64,000 nt of DNA, from positions 1 to 64,000 of the forward strand of contig CAVJCT010000017.1 in NCBI GenBank assembly GCA_963648205.1, written 5' to 3'. Below, in pieces: positions 52,023 to 60,528 of this stretch (position 1 is the stretch's first letter; each line of letters opens with the position of its first letter). This DNA is from UBA1181 sp963648205. GTDB taxonomy: Bacteria > Bacteroidota > Bacteroidia > Bacteroidales > Paludibacteraceae. Below the pieces are notes generated by a model that saw only the letters and a list, made by a program, of their open reading frames with translations, was not told where the DNA came from and searched no databases. The translations under genes were made by a program, and so were the position numbers.

Positions 52023-53624
52023 ATGGCAAACTTAGATTTAACAAAGTATGGAATCACCGGTTCTACGGTTATTGCCTACAACCCTTCTTACGAAGAGCTT
52101 TTCAAAGCAGAGTCAGATCCAAAACTCGAAGGATACGAGAAAGGACAGTTAACTGAACTCGGAGCAGTAAACGTAATGACTGGTGTTTACACTGGCCGTT
52201 CACCTAAGGATAAATACATCGTCATGGACGAGAACTCAAAGGACACTGTATGGTGGACTTCTGACGAGTACAAGAACGATAACCACCCAATGTCTGAGGA
52301 TGTTTGGGCAAAGGTAAAAGACATCGCAAAGAAGGAGCTTTCTAACAAGAACCTTTATGTTGTTGATGCATTCTGTGGAGCTAACAAGGCTACACGTTTG
52401 GCAGTTCGTTTCATCGTTGAGGTTGCTTGGCAGGCTCACTTTGTAAAGAACATGTTCATCCGTCCAACTGAGGAAGAGTTGGCTAACTTCGAGCCTAACT
52501 TCGTTATCTACAATGCTTCTAAGGCTAAGGTAACAAACTACAAGGAGTTGGGTCTTAACTCTGAGACTTGTGTTGCATTCAACACTACATCTCGTGAGCA
52601 AGTAATCATCAACACTTGGTACGGTGGAGAGATGAAGAAGGGTATGTTCTCAATGCAGAACTACTACTTGCCATTGCAAGGAATCGCTTCAATGCACTGT
52701 TCAGCAAACTGCGATATGGAAGGTAAGAACACAGCTATCTTCTTCGGTTTGTCAGGAACTGGAAAGACAACTTTGTCTACAGACCCTAAGCGTCGTTTGA
52801 TCGGTGATGACGAGCACGGATGGGATGACGAAGGCGTATTCAACCTCGAGGGTGGATGCTACGCTAAGGTTATCGGTTTGAGCAGCGTACATGAGCCAGA
52901 TATCTTCGGTGCTATCAAGCGTAACGCATTGTTGGAGAACGTAACTGTTGACGAGAAAGGTTTCATCGATTTCAACGATAAGAGCGTAACTGAGAACACT
53001 CGTGTATCTTACCCAATCAACCACATCAGCAACATCCAACCAGGATCATCTGCACCTGCTGCAAAGAACGTTATCTTCTTGTCAGCTGACGCATTCGGTG
53101 TATTGCCTCCAGTATCAATCTTGACACCTGAGCAGACTCAATACTACTTCTTGAGTGGATTTACTGCTAAGTTGGCAGGAACTGAGCGTGGTATCACAGA
53201 GCCAACTCCAACCTTCTCTGCATGTTTCGGACAAGCATTCTTGGAGTTGCACCCAACTAAGTACGCTGAGGAGTTGGTTAAGAAGATGAAGAAGTCTGGT
53301 GCTAAGGCATACTTGGTAAACACTGGATGGAACGGAACAGGAAAGCGTATCTCAATTCCTGATACTCGTGGAATCATCGACGCTATCTTGAGTGGCGACA
53401 TCTTGAAGGCTGAGACTAAGAAGATCCCTATGTTCGACTTCGAGGTTCCAACTTCATTGCCAGGTGTTAACCCTGCAATCCTCGATCCTCGCGACACTTA
53501 CGCTGACGCTTCTCAATGGGAAGAGAAAGCAAAAGACTTGGCTAGCCGCTTCATCAAGAACTTCGCTAAATACGAAGGAAACGCAGCTGGTAAGGCTTTG
53601 GTTGCTGCTGGACCAAAATTGTAA
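52023..53624 (+). CDS. pckA: phosphoenolpyruvate carboxykinase (ATP)
   Basis: A 533-residue PckA. It interconverts oxaloacetate plus ATP and PEP plus CO2 plus ADP; in anaerobic Bacteroidales it mainly fixes CO2 on the way to succinate. The motifs are TGRSPKDKYIV, MHCSANCDMEG, the kinase-1a P-loop FFGLSGTGKTTLS, and metal-binding LIGDDEHGWDDEGVFNLEGGCYAK. Codon choice looks strongly biased (AAG, AAC, TTC, GGA), as expected for a highly expressed gene. A gap of N follows 25 bp after the stop. Confidence 0.97.
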   Translation: MANLDLTKYGITGSTVIAYNPSYEELFKAESDPKLEGYEKGQLTELGAVNVMTGVYTGRSPKDKYIVMDENSKDTVWWTSDEYKNDNHPMSEDVWAKVKDIAKKELSNKNLYVVDAFCGANKATRLAVRFIVEVAWQAHFVKNMFIRPTEEELANFEPNFVIYNASKAKVTNYKELGLNSETCVAFNTTSREQVIINTWYGGEMKKGMFSMQNYYLPLQGIASMHCSANCDMEGKNTAIFFGLSGTGKTTLSTDPKRRLIGDDEHGWDDEGVFNLEGGCYAKVIGLSSVHEPDIFGAIKRNALLENVTVDEKGFIDFNDKSVTENTRVSYPINHISNIQPGSSAPAAKNVIFLSADAFGVLPPVSILTPEQTQYYFLSGFTAKLAGTERGITEPTPTFSACFGQAFLELHPTKYAEELVKKMKKSGAKAYLVNTGWNGTGKRISIPDTRGIIDAILSGDILKAETKKIPMFDFEVPTSLPGVNPAILDPRDTYADASQWEEKAKDLASRFIKNFAKYEGNAAGKALVAAGPKL

Positions 53625-53649
53625 TTCACACGTCAGTTGAGGCTGACAT

Positions 53650-53719
53650 NNNNNNNNNNNNNNNNNNNNNNNNNNNNNNNNNNNNNNNNNNNNNNNNNNN
53701 NNNNNNNNNNNNNNNNNNN
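53650..53719. other. scaffold gap (70 N)
   Basis: Flanks carry GAGGCT on the left and AGCCTC on the right, with ACACGT and ACGTGT outside, so the gap lies inside an inverted repeat, probably the pckA terminator loop. The true gap length is unknown. Confidence 0.95.
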
Positions 53720-53796
53720 AAAGCCTCAAACGTGTATGTCTGAGGCAAGAATGGTGGAGTTATCTCTGAGAAACTCCTATGAAGGATTAGAAGTGT

Positions 53797-54963
53797 TTAC
53801 TTGAACGATTGGTGAAATCGTGGTGTAACGATGAACCACCAGAAGAGGAGAACGATGACAAGAATCGCACTGCCCACATAGCCAATGATGGATGGGGAGA
53901 TATGCGTGAAGACGTGCCCACCGAGGAAAGAGCCTGTGCCGATGCCAAAATTGAAGATTCCAGAGTAGATGGAGAGGGCGACGGCAGAGCCTTCGGGTGG
54001 GGTGATGCGCATGATCTCAGATTGAAAGGCAACGTTGAAGTCGGTCGCTGCGATGCCCCAGAAGGCGCAGATTGCAAAGATGATGATGGGAAGTCCGCTG
54101 AGGGGCGTTAGAAGAGCCAGACAGGTTGCCATACACGCGATGCAGATGGTGATGAAGCGGTGCGGATTGCGACTGTAGAACTTTGAGAAGATGTAGCTGC
54201 CGACCAATCCAGCCACACCGAAGACCATCAGTGCGGAGGTGATACTCTGGTCGGACATACCCACCACCTGTTTCAAGAAAGGCTCGATATAGCCGTAGCA
54301 CTCGAAATAGGCAGTGGCGATACCCATTGTGAGGAGGAAGAAATAAACGAGAAGTCTGTTCTTCAGAAGAATCGGTAGTTTTTTGATGGAGAAACTGCCT
54401 CTGCTTGGCACTGGTGGAAGAGCGATGATGAGGTAGATGAGAATGGCAGCGGAGAAGATTCCGATGGTGAGGAAGGTCATTCTCCAGCCTAAATGCAGTC
54501 CGATGACACGGCCCAACGGCATACCGAGAATCATTGCAATAGCAGAGCCTGTAACGATCATGCTGAGGGCGATGGGTTTCTTCTCGGCGGGGACGATACG
54601 GCAGGCAAGGGGGGCGACGATAGCCCAGAAGATGGAATGCGAGCAGGCGACACCGATACGAGCGAACATCAGCATGTAATAGCCTGTTGAGGCTGAAGAA
54701 AGAAATTGGAACGTTACGAAGACTGCCATCACGGCGACCATGAGTCGCTTCAAATCCCAGTTTGAGAAGATGAGCATGAGGGGCAGGGAGAGGAGCATCA
54801 CAATCCAAGCGTAGACGGAGATGATCATACCCGCAACCGCTTCGGTAACCTGAAAATCCTTTGCAATGTCGGTGAGCAGTCCGATAGGAATAAACTCGGA
54901 GGTATTGAATATAAAAGTAGAGAAGGTCAAGCCGATGAGGGCGAGCCAGTTTTTGAGTGTCAT
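53797..54963 (-). CDS. MFS sugar or drug efflux transporter (SotB-like)
   Basis: A 388-residue protein with 12 predicted membrane helices. The start (LALIGLTFSTFIFNTSEFIPIGLLTDIAKDF) and helix 4-5 region (PIALSMIVTGSAIAMILGMPLGRVIG) resemble the SotB/AraJ group of DHA1 family transporters, which export sugars or drugs by proton antiport. The start is fixed by the conserved N-terminal helix. Divergent from the methyltransferase gene. Confidence 0.85.
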   Translation of the reverse strand: MTLKNWLALIGLTFSTFIFNTSEFIPIGLLTDIAKDFQVTEAVAGMIISVYAWIVMLLSLPLMLIFSNWDLKRLMVAVMAVFVTFQFLSSASTGYYMLMFARIGVACSHSIFWAIVAPLACRIVPAEKKPIALSMIVTGSAIAMILGMPLGRVIGLHLGWRMTFLTIGIFSAAILIYLIIALPPVPSRGSFSIKKLPILLKNRLLVYFFLLTMGIATAYFECYGYIEPFLKQVVGMSDQSITSALMVFGVAGLVGSYIFSKFYSRNPHRFITICIACMATCLALLTPLSGLPIIIFAICAFWGIAATDFNVAFQSEIMRITPPEGSAVALSIYSGIFNFGIGTGSFLGGHVFTHISPSIIGYVGSAILVIVLLFWWFIVTPRFHQSFK

Positions 54964-55089
54964 ATCAGTAATTCGTTATCAGTCATTTATACTTTTCAAG
55001 GTACGAAATTATGGAATTTGAGTGATAACGGAATTTGATGAAGTGTGAAAAAATGCAAAATAAGGGAGAATTTTTGCTTAGTAAAATTG

Positions 55090-55097
55090 TAAATTTG
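55090..55097 (+). promoter_or_regulatory. -7 box of MT-A70 methyltransferase gene
   Basis: TAAATTTG, with start near 55104, so the ATG at 55110 would be nearly leaderless. This favours a start at 55110 or 55116 over the in-frame ATG at 55035-55040. Confidence 0.5.
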
Positions 55098-55109
55098 GAG
55101 ACAAAGGAA

Positions 55110-55811
55110 ATGAAGATGAAAAAGGAAACTTTAGAAGATGAATCTGATATTTCGGGTTATACTCTATATGCGCCTAAGCAAAAAGAGAAGACGAAGGTGA
55201 ATGATTTGCCAGAGTTTTATCCGGAGTTGCCAGATGAAAAATTTGATATTATCTATTGCGATCCACCGTGGGATTATGGTGGAAAGATGCAGTATGACCG
55301 CTCTTCGATAAAGTCGGAGAATAAAGGCTGGGAGAAGGGAATCTTTATCAGTGCAGCCAATTTCAAATATCCCACAGTGAAGACTAAAGAACTGATGAAG
55401 ATGCCGATTCAGAAGATTTGCGCAGATGATTGTCTTTTGTTTATGTGGGTGACGAATCCACATCTTGCGCAAGGCATAAAATTAGGAGAGGCGTGGGGCT
55501 TTGAATACAAAACAGTCGGTTTTGTATGGGACAAGTGCAATCATAATCCTGGGCAATATACATTGTCTAATTGTGAATTGTGTTTGATTTTTAAAAAGGG
55601 ACGTATTCCACAGCCTCGAGGGGCGAGAAATGTTCAGCAGTTGGTGAGAGTGCCACGCACGGAGCATAGTGCGAAGCCGATTGAAGTGCTTCACGACATA
55701 GAGAAAATGTTCCCTTCTCAGAAAAAGATAGAATTATTTGCGAGACACAAGCCAGAAGGGTGGAGTGTCTGGGGATTAGATGTTCCGACTGATGAAGAGA
55801 AGCAAGGATGA
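55110..55811 (+). CDS. MT-A70 family N6-adenine DNA methyltransferase (M.MunI-like)
   Basis: A protein of 233 residues from 55110. The catalytic motif DPPW is seen in FDIIYCDPPWDYGG, followed by MT-A70 family elements (LLFMWVTNPHLAQGIKLGEAWGFEYKTVGFVWDK, ELCLIFKKGRIPQP, RTEHSAKPIEVLHDIEKMFP, KIELFARHKPEGWSVWGLD). It should methylate adenine in the host copy of the restriction site. The neighbour is a convergent MunI-like endonuclease, ending 33 bp away; MunI cuts C/AATTG, so CAATTG methylation is the prediction. The start is uncertain. Confidence 0.88.
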   Translation: MKMKKETLEDESDISGYTLYAPKQKEKTKVNDLPEFYPELPDEKFDIIYCDPPWDYGGKMQYDRSSIKSENKGWEKGIFISAANFKYPTVKTKELMKMPIQKICADDCLLFMWVTNPHLAQGIKLGEAWGFEYKTVGFVWDKCNHNPGQYTLSNCELCLIFKKGRIPQPRGARNVQQLVRVPRTEHSAKPIEVLHDIEKMFPSQKKIELFARHKPEGWSVWGLDVPTDEEKQG

Positions 55812-55844
55812 ATTCCATAGGATTTATCCTTGCTGTGTTTTTAA

Positions 55845-56438
55845 TCAGTCTATCAATGGTTTAATATGGTTCTCGAAATGAGAGATTAAAGACACTGCGT
55901 CATTCGTCTTTCTCCAAAAGAAGAGGTTGTCCAAATGACCTTCAAACCAACATGTTATCTCTCTGACATGAATAGGGTCTCTTGTGATATCACCTTCAAA
56001 AACTGCCCAAATAGGAAATTCGCTTTTTGTTATTTTGCTTGCCTTTTGTAGTCTCTTTAATATTCCAGGCATAAAATATTTGCAGAGGCGTTCATGAGCG
56101 TTGCCTCTTCCTGCCGATTTAGGTTTCCCTTCGACCCAACCATTTTGTCGTTTTATTTCAACATAAATGGTCTTTCCTGTCCTTCTGTTTGTAATTGCAG
56201 CGTCGGGAACGATGCCACCAGAAATATCGGATGGATTGTAAATTTCCGAGAGTTCTTTCTTTGTCAATTTAACATTGTTATAGATGTCTTTAAAGTCCTT
56301 TGGTTGCTTTGTGATGGCATACTCAGTGTTAATAAAGGCTAATTTGAGGACATCAATAAACAATAACTCTGCTAAGTGTGATTTTACATCGCCTAAGCGA
56401 CTCTTTTGCTTTTTGTAGTTTAGTAGGATCTGCCCCAT
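55845..56438 (-). CDS. type II restriction endonuclease, MunI-like
   Basis: A protein of 197 residues from 56438 (alternative ATG 56471). Several segments match R.MunI as I recall it: EIKRQNGWVEGKPKSAGRGNAHERLCKYFMPG, then WAVFEGDITRDPIHVREITCWFEGHLDNLFFWR and HFENHIKPLID at the end. The active site is IVPDAAI with VEIKR (PD...ExK), intact. MunI recognises CAATTG. A longer in-frame reading to 56903 is rejected because its extra part runs antisense-like through the next gene. A TATATTTG box at 56485-56492 supports the short start. Confidence 0.9.
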   Translation of the reverse strand: MGQILLNYKKQKSRLGDVKSHLAELLFIDVLKLAFINTEYAITKQPKDFKDIYNNVKLTKKELSEIYNPSDISGGIVPDAAITNRRTGKTIYVEIKRQNGWVEGKPKSAGRGNAHERLCKYFMPGILKRLQKASKITKSEFPIWAVFEGDITRDPIHVREITCWFEGHLDNLFFWRKTNDAVSLISHFENHIKPLID

Positions 56439-56484
56439 TGTTCTATTTTTTAAAATTTGAAAATACTCCATATAAAGAGTTTTG

Positions 56485-56492
56485 CAAATATA
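56485..56492 (-). promoter_or_regulatory. -7 box of restriction endonuclease gene
   Basis: TATATTTG on the minus strand, with start near 56478. The leader is 40 nt to the ATG at 56438, or 7 nt to the ATG at 56471. Confidence 0.55.
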
Positions 56493-56563
56493 CGATTCCC
56501 AATAGGGGCTTGTCAAGTAAAAATCAAATAAAAATGAGCTTTTTTCAGAAAAAAGTGAAAATT

Positions 56564-57679
56564 TCACAGTTTTCCCCTCTTTTTCTCTATTTCCCTCGTC
56601 AGCCAAACGTTGATGAGGGTGAATGCCACCACGCAGACGATGAGGACGATGGTTGGGTTGAAATAGTAGGACATAGCCACGCAGGCTGCAATGCAAAGGG
56701 TAGAAGAGAGCAGGATGGTGATCATGGCGACACGTTGGGTCATGCCTAATTTCAAGAGTTTGTGGTGGATATGATTCTGATCGGGCAGGAACGGACTCTT
56801 GCCGTTGCGAATGCGGTGGAAGAAGACCCGAACCACGTCCATACAAGGGACTAAGAGCGGAGCGAACGCCAACACCAAAGGATGGCAACAAGACTCGCCA
56901 CAAGCTCCCGTATTGGCTAAACGAATGCTTAGAAAGCAGAGAATCGTACCGATGGTGAGCGAACCAGTATCGCCCATAAAAATCTTCTGCTGTTTCTCGA
57001 CTTTACCGAAGACGTTGTAATAGAAGAAAGGGACTACAGTGCCTAAGGTTGAGAACGCTATCAGTGAGAAAGTGTAATCTTCGAAATAGAGGAAGAGAAC
57101 GCCGTAGAAAAAGAGGGCAACACCGCTTAGTCCGCTGGCAAGTCCGTCGATACCATCAATGAGGTTGATGGCGTTGACAATGAAGACGAACAGTATCACG
57201 GAGAGGGGGTAAGCCACCCATTTAGGAATCTCGTAGAGGAAGAGCATGCCTTGAAGGTCGGACAAATAGATGCCCGCTGCAATAAAAAGCAGTCCGCAGG
57301 CGATCTGGAACACGAACTTGGCACGATATTTCACACCGATAAGGTCGTCGGCAATACCGATGAGGTACATCAGAATGAGGGAACAGGCTATCGCGCTCAG
57401 TTGCAGGACATTCCCTTTCACATCAGCCAACAAGCGAGTGTCTCCGTAAACTAAAGAAACGAAGAGAAGGAACGAGATGCAGAAAAGAATGACAGGCGCA
57501 AAGGCGATACCGCCCAAGCGTGGCACCGTGCTATGGTGGATTTTACGCTCATCCTGCTCATCAAACAGTTTCTTGCGAAATGCGATGAGGACAATTTTCG
57601 GAATGAGCACACCGGCAAAGATGCAGCATATAAGGAATGCGCTAAGCGCACAGAATATCCAAAAAGAAGATAATGCCAT
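56564..57679 (-). CDS. undecaprenyl-phosphate sugar-1-phosphate transferase (WecA/TagO-like)
   Basis: A 371-residue membrane enzyme with about ten helices. Landmarks of the polyprenyl-phosphate N-acetylhexosamine-1-phosphate transferase family are seen: KIHHSTVPRLGG, the metal-binding GIADDLIGVKYRAKF, NAINLIDGIDGLASG, FMGDTGSLTIG, and the HIHH motif in PDQNHIHHKLLKLG. The HIHH and RLGG features favour WecA/TagO over MraY. It would start O-antigen, capsule or glycan synthesis by loading GlcNAc-1-P or a similar sugar on the lipid carrier. Confidence 0.92.
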   Translation of the reverse strand: MALSSFWIFCALSAFLICCIFAGVLIPKIVLIAFRKKLFDEQDERKIHHSTVPRLGGIAFAPVILFCISFLLFVSLVYGDTRLLADVKGNVLQLSAIACSLILMYLIGIADDLIGVKYRAKFVFQIACGLLFIAAGIYLSDLQGMLFLYEIPKWVAYPLSVILFVFIVNAINLIDGIDGLASGLSGVALFFYGVLFLYFEDYTFSLIAFSTLGTVVPFFYYNVFGKVEKQQKIFMGDTGSLTIGTILCFLSIRLANTGACGESCCHPLVLAFAPLLVPCMDVVRVFFHRIRNGKSPFLPDQNHIHHKLLKLGMTQRVAMITILLSSTLCIAACVAMSYYFNPTIVLIVCVVAFTLINVWLTREIEKKRGKL

Positions 57680-57781
57680 GAACTATATTTTTCTTCTAAA
57701 GCAAAGATAAAGAAATGAGTTGGGATAGGAACATTTGAAATGGAATTTTTTAACATTTTTTCAAACAAGGTAGGAATTTAT

Positions 57782-57887
57782 ACCTTTTCGTTAAGCCAGA
57801 CGAGCAAAGACAAATTTATTTGGCTTTGCCGTGGCGAGAAAAGGTGCACGAAAGTGAACCTTTTCGTTAAGCCGTGGCGAGCAAAGG
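57782..57887. repeat. two ~30-bp direct repeats with a GNRA-loop hairpin
   Basis: ACCTTTTCGTTAAGCC begins at 57782 and 57858 (offset 76 bp), each followed by a related GGCGAGCAAAG-like part. Between them AAAAGGTgCAC-GAAA-GTGaACCTTTT forms a hairpin closed by a GAAA tetraloop. This lies in the 300-bp gap between the WecA-like gene and the GH94 gene, 3' of the latter. Confidence 0.75.
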
Positions 57888-57980
57888 TGTGCGTAAGCAA
57901 AGTGTAAAAAAGGACAAAGGAGAGAACGATGAAACGTCCTCCCCCCTGTCTGAAAAAAAATTGACCGTTCTTTTCTAATT

Positions 57981-60377
57981 TTATCCCATGATAACTTCTA
58001 CCTCGTTGACATCCTTCATCTTGTCGAAAGGAACGACGTTGCCGTTGACTTTCTCACCGTTGATAGAGATGGAAACGACGCCTTTCTCGACCTTGTTAGG
58101 GTTCTTGACGTTGATGTTGACCGTCTTGCCTCTGAAGCGACGAGTTGCGGTGAAGCCTTCCCAAGCTGGGATACAAGGATCGATGAGCAATCCGTTGTAG
58201 TCTGGGCGGATACCGAGGATGTATTGAGCTGCTGTGAAGTAAGCCCAAGAAGCAGTACCACTCAACCAAGGGCAGCGGCTTTGACCTGCACGCATGTTGT
58301 AGGTAGAGCAGGTTGTCTGAGCGTATACGTAAGGCTCGATCTGGCGAACCTCAGCGCGCTCGTTGTAGGCTGCTGGAAGGTAGTTCTTGTAGTTCTTGAA
58401 GGCACGTTTACCGTGACCGAGAATACAGTCTGCCATGATACCCCAACCTTGAGTGTGTTGGAAGACGGCAGCGTTCTCTTTCATACCCTTGATGAAGAGA
58501 GGTGCCTTGATAACGCTGGCTTCAGTCTTCTCGTAAGGAGGGTCGCAGAGCACCAAACCGTATTCGATGGCGAGACGCTTCTCGACGCTGTTCATGACAG
58601 TTTCGGCACGTTCGCCAGTGGCTTGGCCTGAGATGATAGACCAAGAGTTAGGGTTCAACCAGATTGTACCCTCGTTGTTAGGGTCGTTCTTCGTACCGAA
58701 GATGTAGCCGTCTTCTTTGATAGCGCGGACATACCATTCGCCATCCCAAGCAGCAGCGTCGATATCTTTTGTCAACTTCTCCAAGTGACCTTGAGCCCAC
58801 TTCACCTCTTCAGGTTTGTTGAGGCGTTGGCAGATGTCGATGTAGACGGTGAGGGCATAGCGGAGTTGCATTGCCACGAAGATCGTCTCACCCTTAGCAC
58901 CGAGTACGAGACAGTCGTTCCAGTCGGCTTTCAAACCGCAAGGGAGGTTGTGCTTACCGCAGCGGTCGAGGTTGAATTGGATAGCGCGGCGCAAGTGGTC
59001 GAGCACAGTGCCTTCGCCCTTATCAGAGTAAGGAAGAACCTTATAGTAGTAGTTGATGTCGCCCAACTCCTTAACGTAAGTAGGGACGGTGTTGAAGAGC
59101 CACATACAGTCGTCAGAGCGGAACTCGTTTTCAGGAGTAGGAGCTTCATGACCAGGGTTGTGAGCGAAAGGTTTAACGACAGGCATTGCACCACCGTTAG
59201 AGTTTTGACCGGTGAGCATGAGTTCGAGTCTTTCGACCACCTCTTCAGGAATATTGTGGATGACACCGAGCATATCTTGGATGGTGTCGCGGTAGCCCAT
59301 ACCGTCGCGTTCACCACGGTAGATCAAAGAAGCAGCGCGGCTCCAAGCGTAGGTGATGAGGTTGTTGAATGGGTTCCACATGTTGATCATGCTGTTGAAA
59401 GCAGCGTCTGGAGTCTTAGCTGAGAGACCTTCGATACGGCCGTGCCAGTAGCTGACCACCTTCTCATATTCGGCCTTTACCTTAGCAGGAGTAGAGACGA
59501 GTTCGGCAGCTTTCTTACCCTCGACAGCAGCCTTACCGATACCGAGAACGACGGTGAACTCTTTTGTCTCGCCAGGAGCCAAGTTGAGGTCTACTTGAAG
59601 TGTACCACAACCGTTGTCGCCTTCAGTAACTGTGTTTCCACATTGACCGTTGACTACAGAGATAGGGTTTGCGTAGGTGTGGTAAGCACCGATGAACTTG
59701 TCGCGGTCGCTATCGTAGCCAGTAACAGGTTGGCCAACGACGCCGATGAAAGAGTGGCGGGCTTGGTCTTTGTTCTGGAAGTTTTCAGGCTCCTCAGGCA
59801 TGTAGAGGTTGTTACCGTGGTCGATGAAGCCGTTTTCGTAGGCAGTCTTGATGATATATTGCGTGTATTGCAAGTTGTTGCTATCATCGTTCATGTTCCA
59901 GTTTGAAGCGAACTCAGCGTAGGTGAAAGCGCGGAGTTTACGAGGAGTAGAGCCGTTGTTGGTTACTTTGACGTTCCAAACCTCGAACTCTTGACCCTTA
60001 GGCACGAAATAGAGAGTCTCCGTCTTGATGTCGGCATACTCAGAAGAGATTTTCGTGTAAGCCGAGCCGTGGCGACATTCGCTTTTGTATTTGTCGAGCG
60101 GTTTTCCTACAGGTTGCCAAGAGCCAGACCAGAAATCCTTAGACTCGAGATCGTGGATGTAGATGTAACGTCCAGGTTGGTCTAAAGGAACCGTGTTGAA
60201 TTTCAAACGGAGGAAGCAGCCTTGCACAGAAGAGCGGAAGAAAGAATAACCGCCGGCGTTGTTGGTGATGATAGCGCCGTAGCGGGTATCACCCAAGTAG
60301 TTACTCCACGACTTGGGAGTGTCAGGTTTGGTGATGACGTACTCTTTATGTTCGTCATCGAAGAATCCGTATTGCAT
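57981..60377 (-). CDS. GH94 cellobiose phosphorylase
   Basis: A 798-residue cytoplasmic GH94 enzyme. It splits cellobiose with phosphate into alpha-glucose-1-phosphate and glucose, saving one ATP. The N-terminal beta-sandwich begins MQYGFFDDEHKEYVITKP. The (alpha/alpha)6 barrel contains YRDTIQDMLGV and the region of the catalytic acid, CGLKADWNDCL, then QHTQGWGIMADCILG and RAGQSRCPWLSGTASWAYFTAAQYILGI. These sequences fit cellobiose rather than chitobiose or cellodextrin phosphorylase, but specificity is inferred. The length is normal. It is a monocistronic unit. Confidence 0.93.
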   Translation of the reverse strand: MQYGFFDDEHKEYVITKPDTPKSWSNYLGDTRYGAIITNNAGGYSFFRSSVQGCFLRLKFNTVPLDQPGRYIYIHDLESKDFWSGSWQPVGKPLDKYKSECRHGSAYTKISSEYADIKTETLYFVPKGQEFEVWNVKVTNNGSTPRKLRAFTYAEFASNWNMNDDSNNLQYTQYIIKTAYENGFIDHGNNLYMPEEPENFQNKDQARHSFIGVVGQPVTGYDSDRDKFIGAYHTYANPISVVNGQCGNTVTEGDNGCGTLQVDLNLAPGETKEFTVVLGIGKAAVEGKKAAELVSTPAKVKAEYEKVVSYWHGRIEGLSAKTPDAAFNSMINMWNPFNNLITYAWSRAASLIYRGERDGMGYRDTIQDMLGVIHNIPEEVVERLELMLTGQNSNGGAMPVVKPFAHNPGHEAPTPENEFRSDDCMWLFNTVPTYVKELGDINYYYKVLPYSDKGEGTVLDHLRRAIQFNLDRCGKHNLPCGLKADWNDCLVLGAKGETIFVAMQLRYALTVYIDICQRLNKPEEVKWAQGHLEKLTKDIDAAAWDGEWYVRAIKEDGYIFGTKNDPNNEGTIWLNPNSWSIISGQATGERAETVMNSVEKRLAIEYGLVLCDPPYEKTEASVIKAPLFIKGMKENAAVFQHTQGWGIMADCILGHGKRAFKNYKNYLPAAYNERAEVRQIEPYVYAQTTCSTYNMRAGQSRCPWLSGTASWAYFTAAQYILGIRPDYNGLLIDPCIPAWEGFTATRRFRGKTVNINVKNPNKVEKGVVSISINGEKVNGNVVPFDKMKDVNEVEVIMG

Positions 60378-60528
60378 AGAATTTAAGTTTAATAATTCTT
60401 AATTTAAGACATTTTCAAAAATAAGGATTTCAAGCGGAAGTAAGAAATAAGAGAGAAAAATTCGGGAAAAGAATTTTTCGGAAGGAATAGAAATGGACTG
60501 TTTAAAGCGTTCTGACTATAAAATATGT

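Noticed and set aside
56439..56903. N-terminal extension of the MunI-like endonuclease
   Set aside because: The extension runs through the 3' part of the WecA-like gene on the same strand in another frame, its residues look non-protein-like (Pro/His/Arg rich), and MunI homologues start near 56438.
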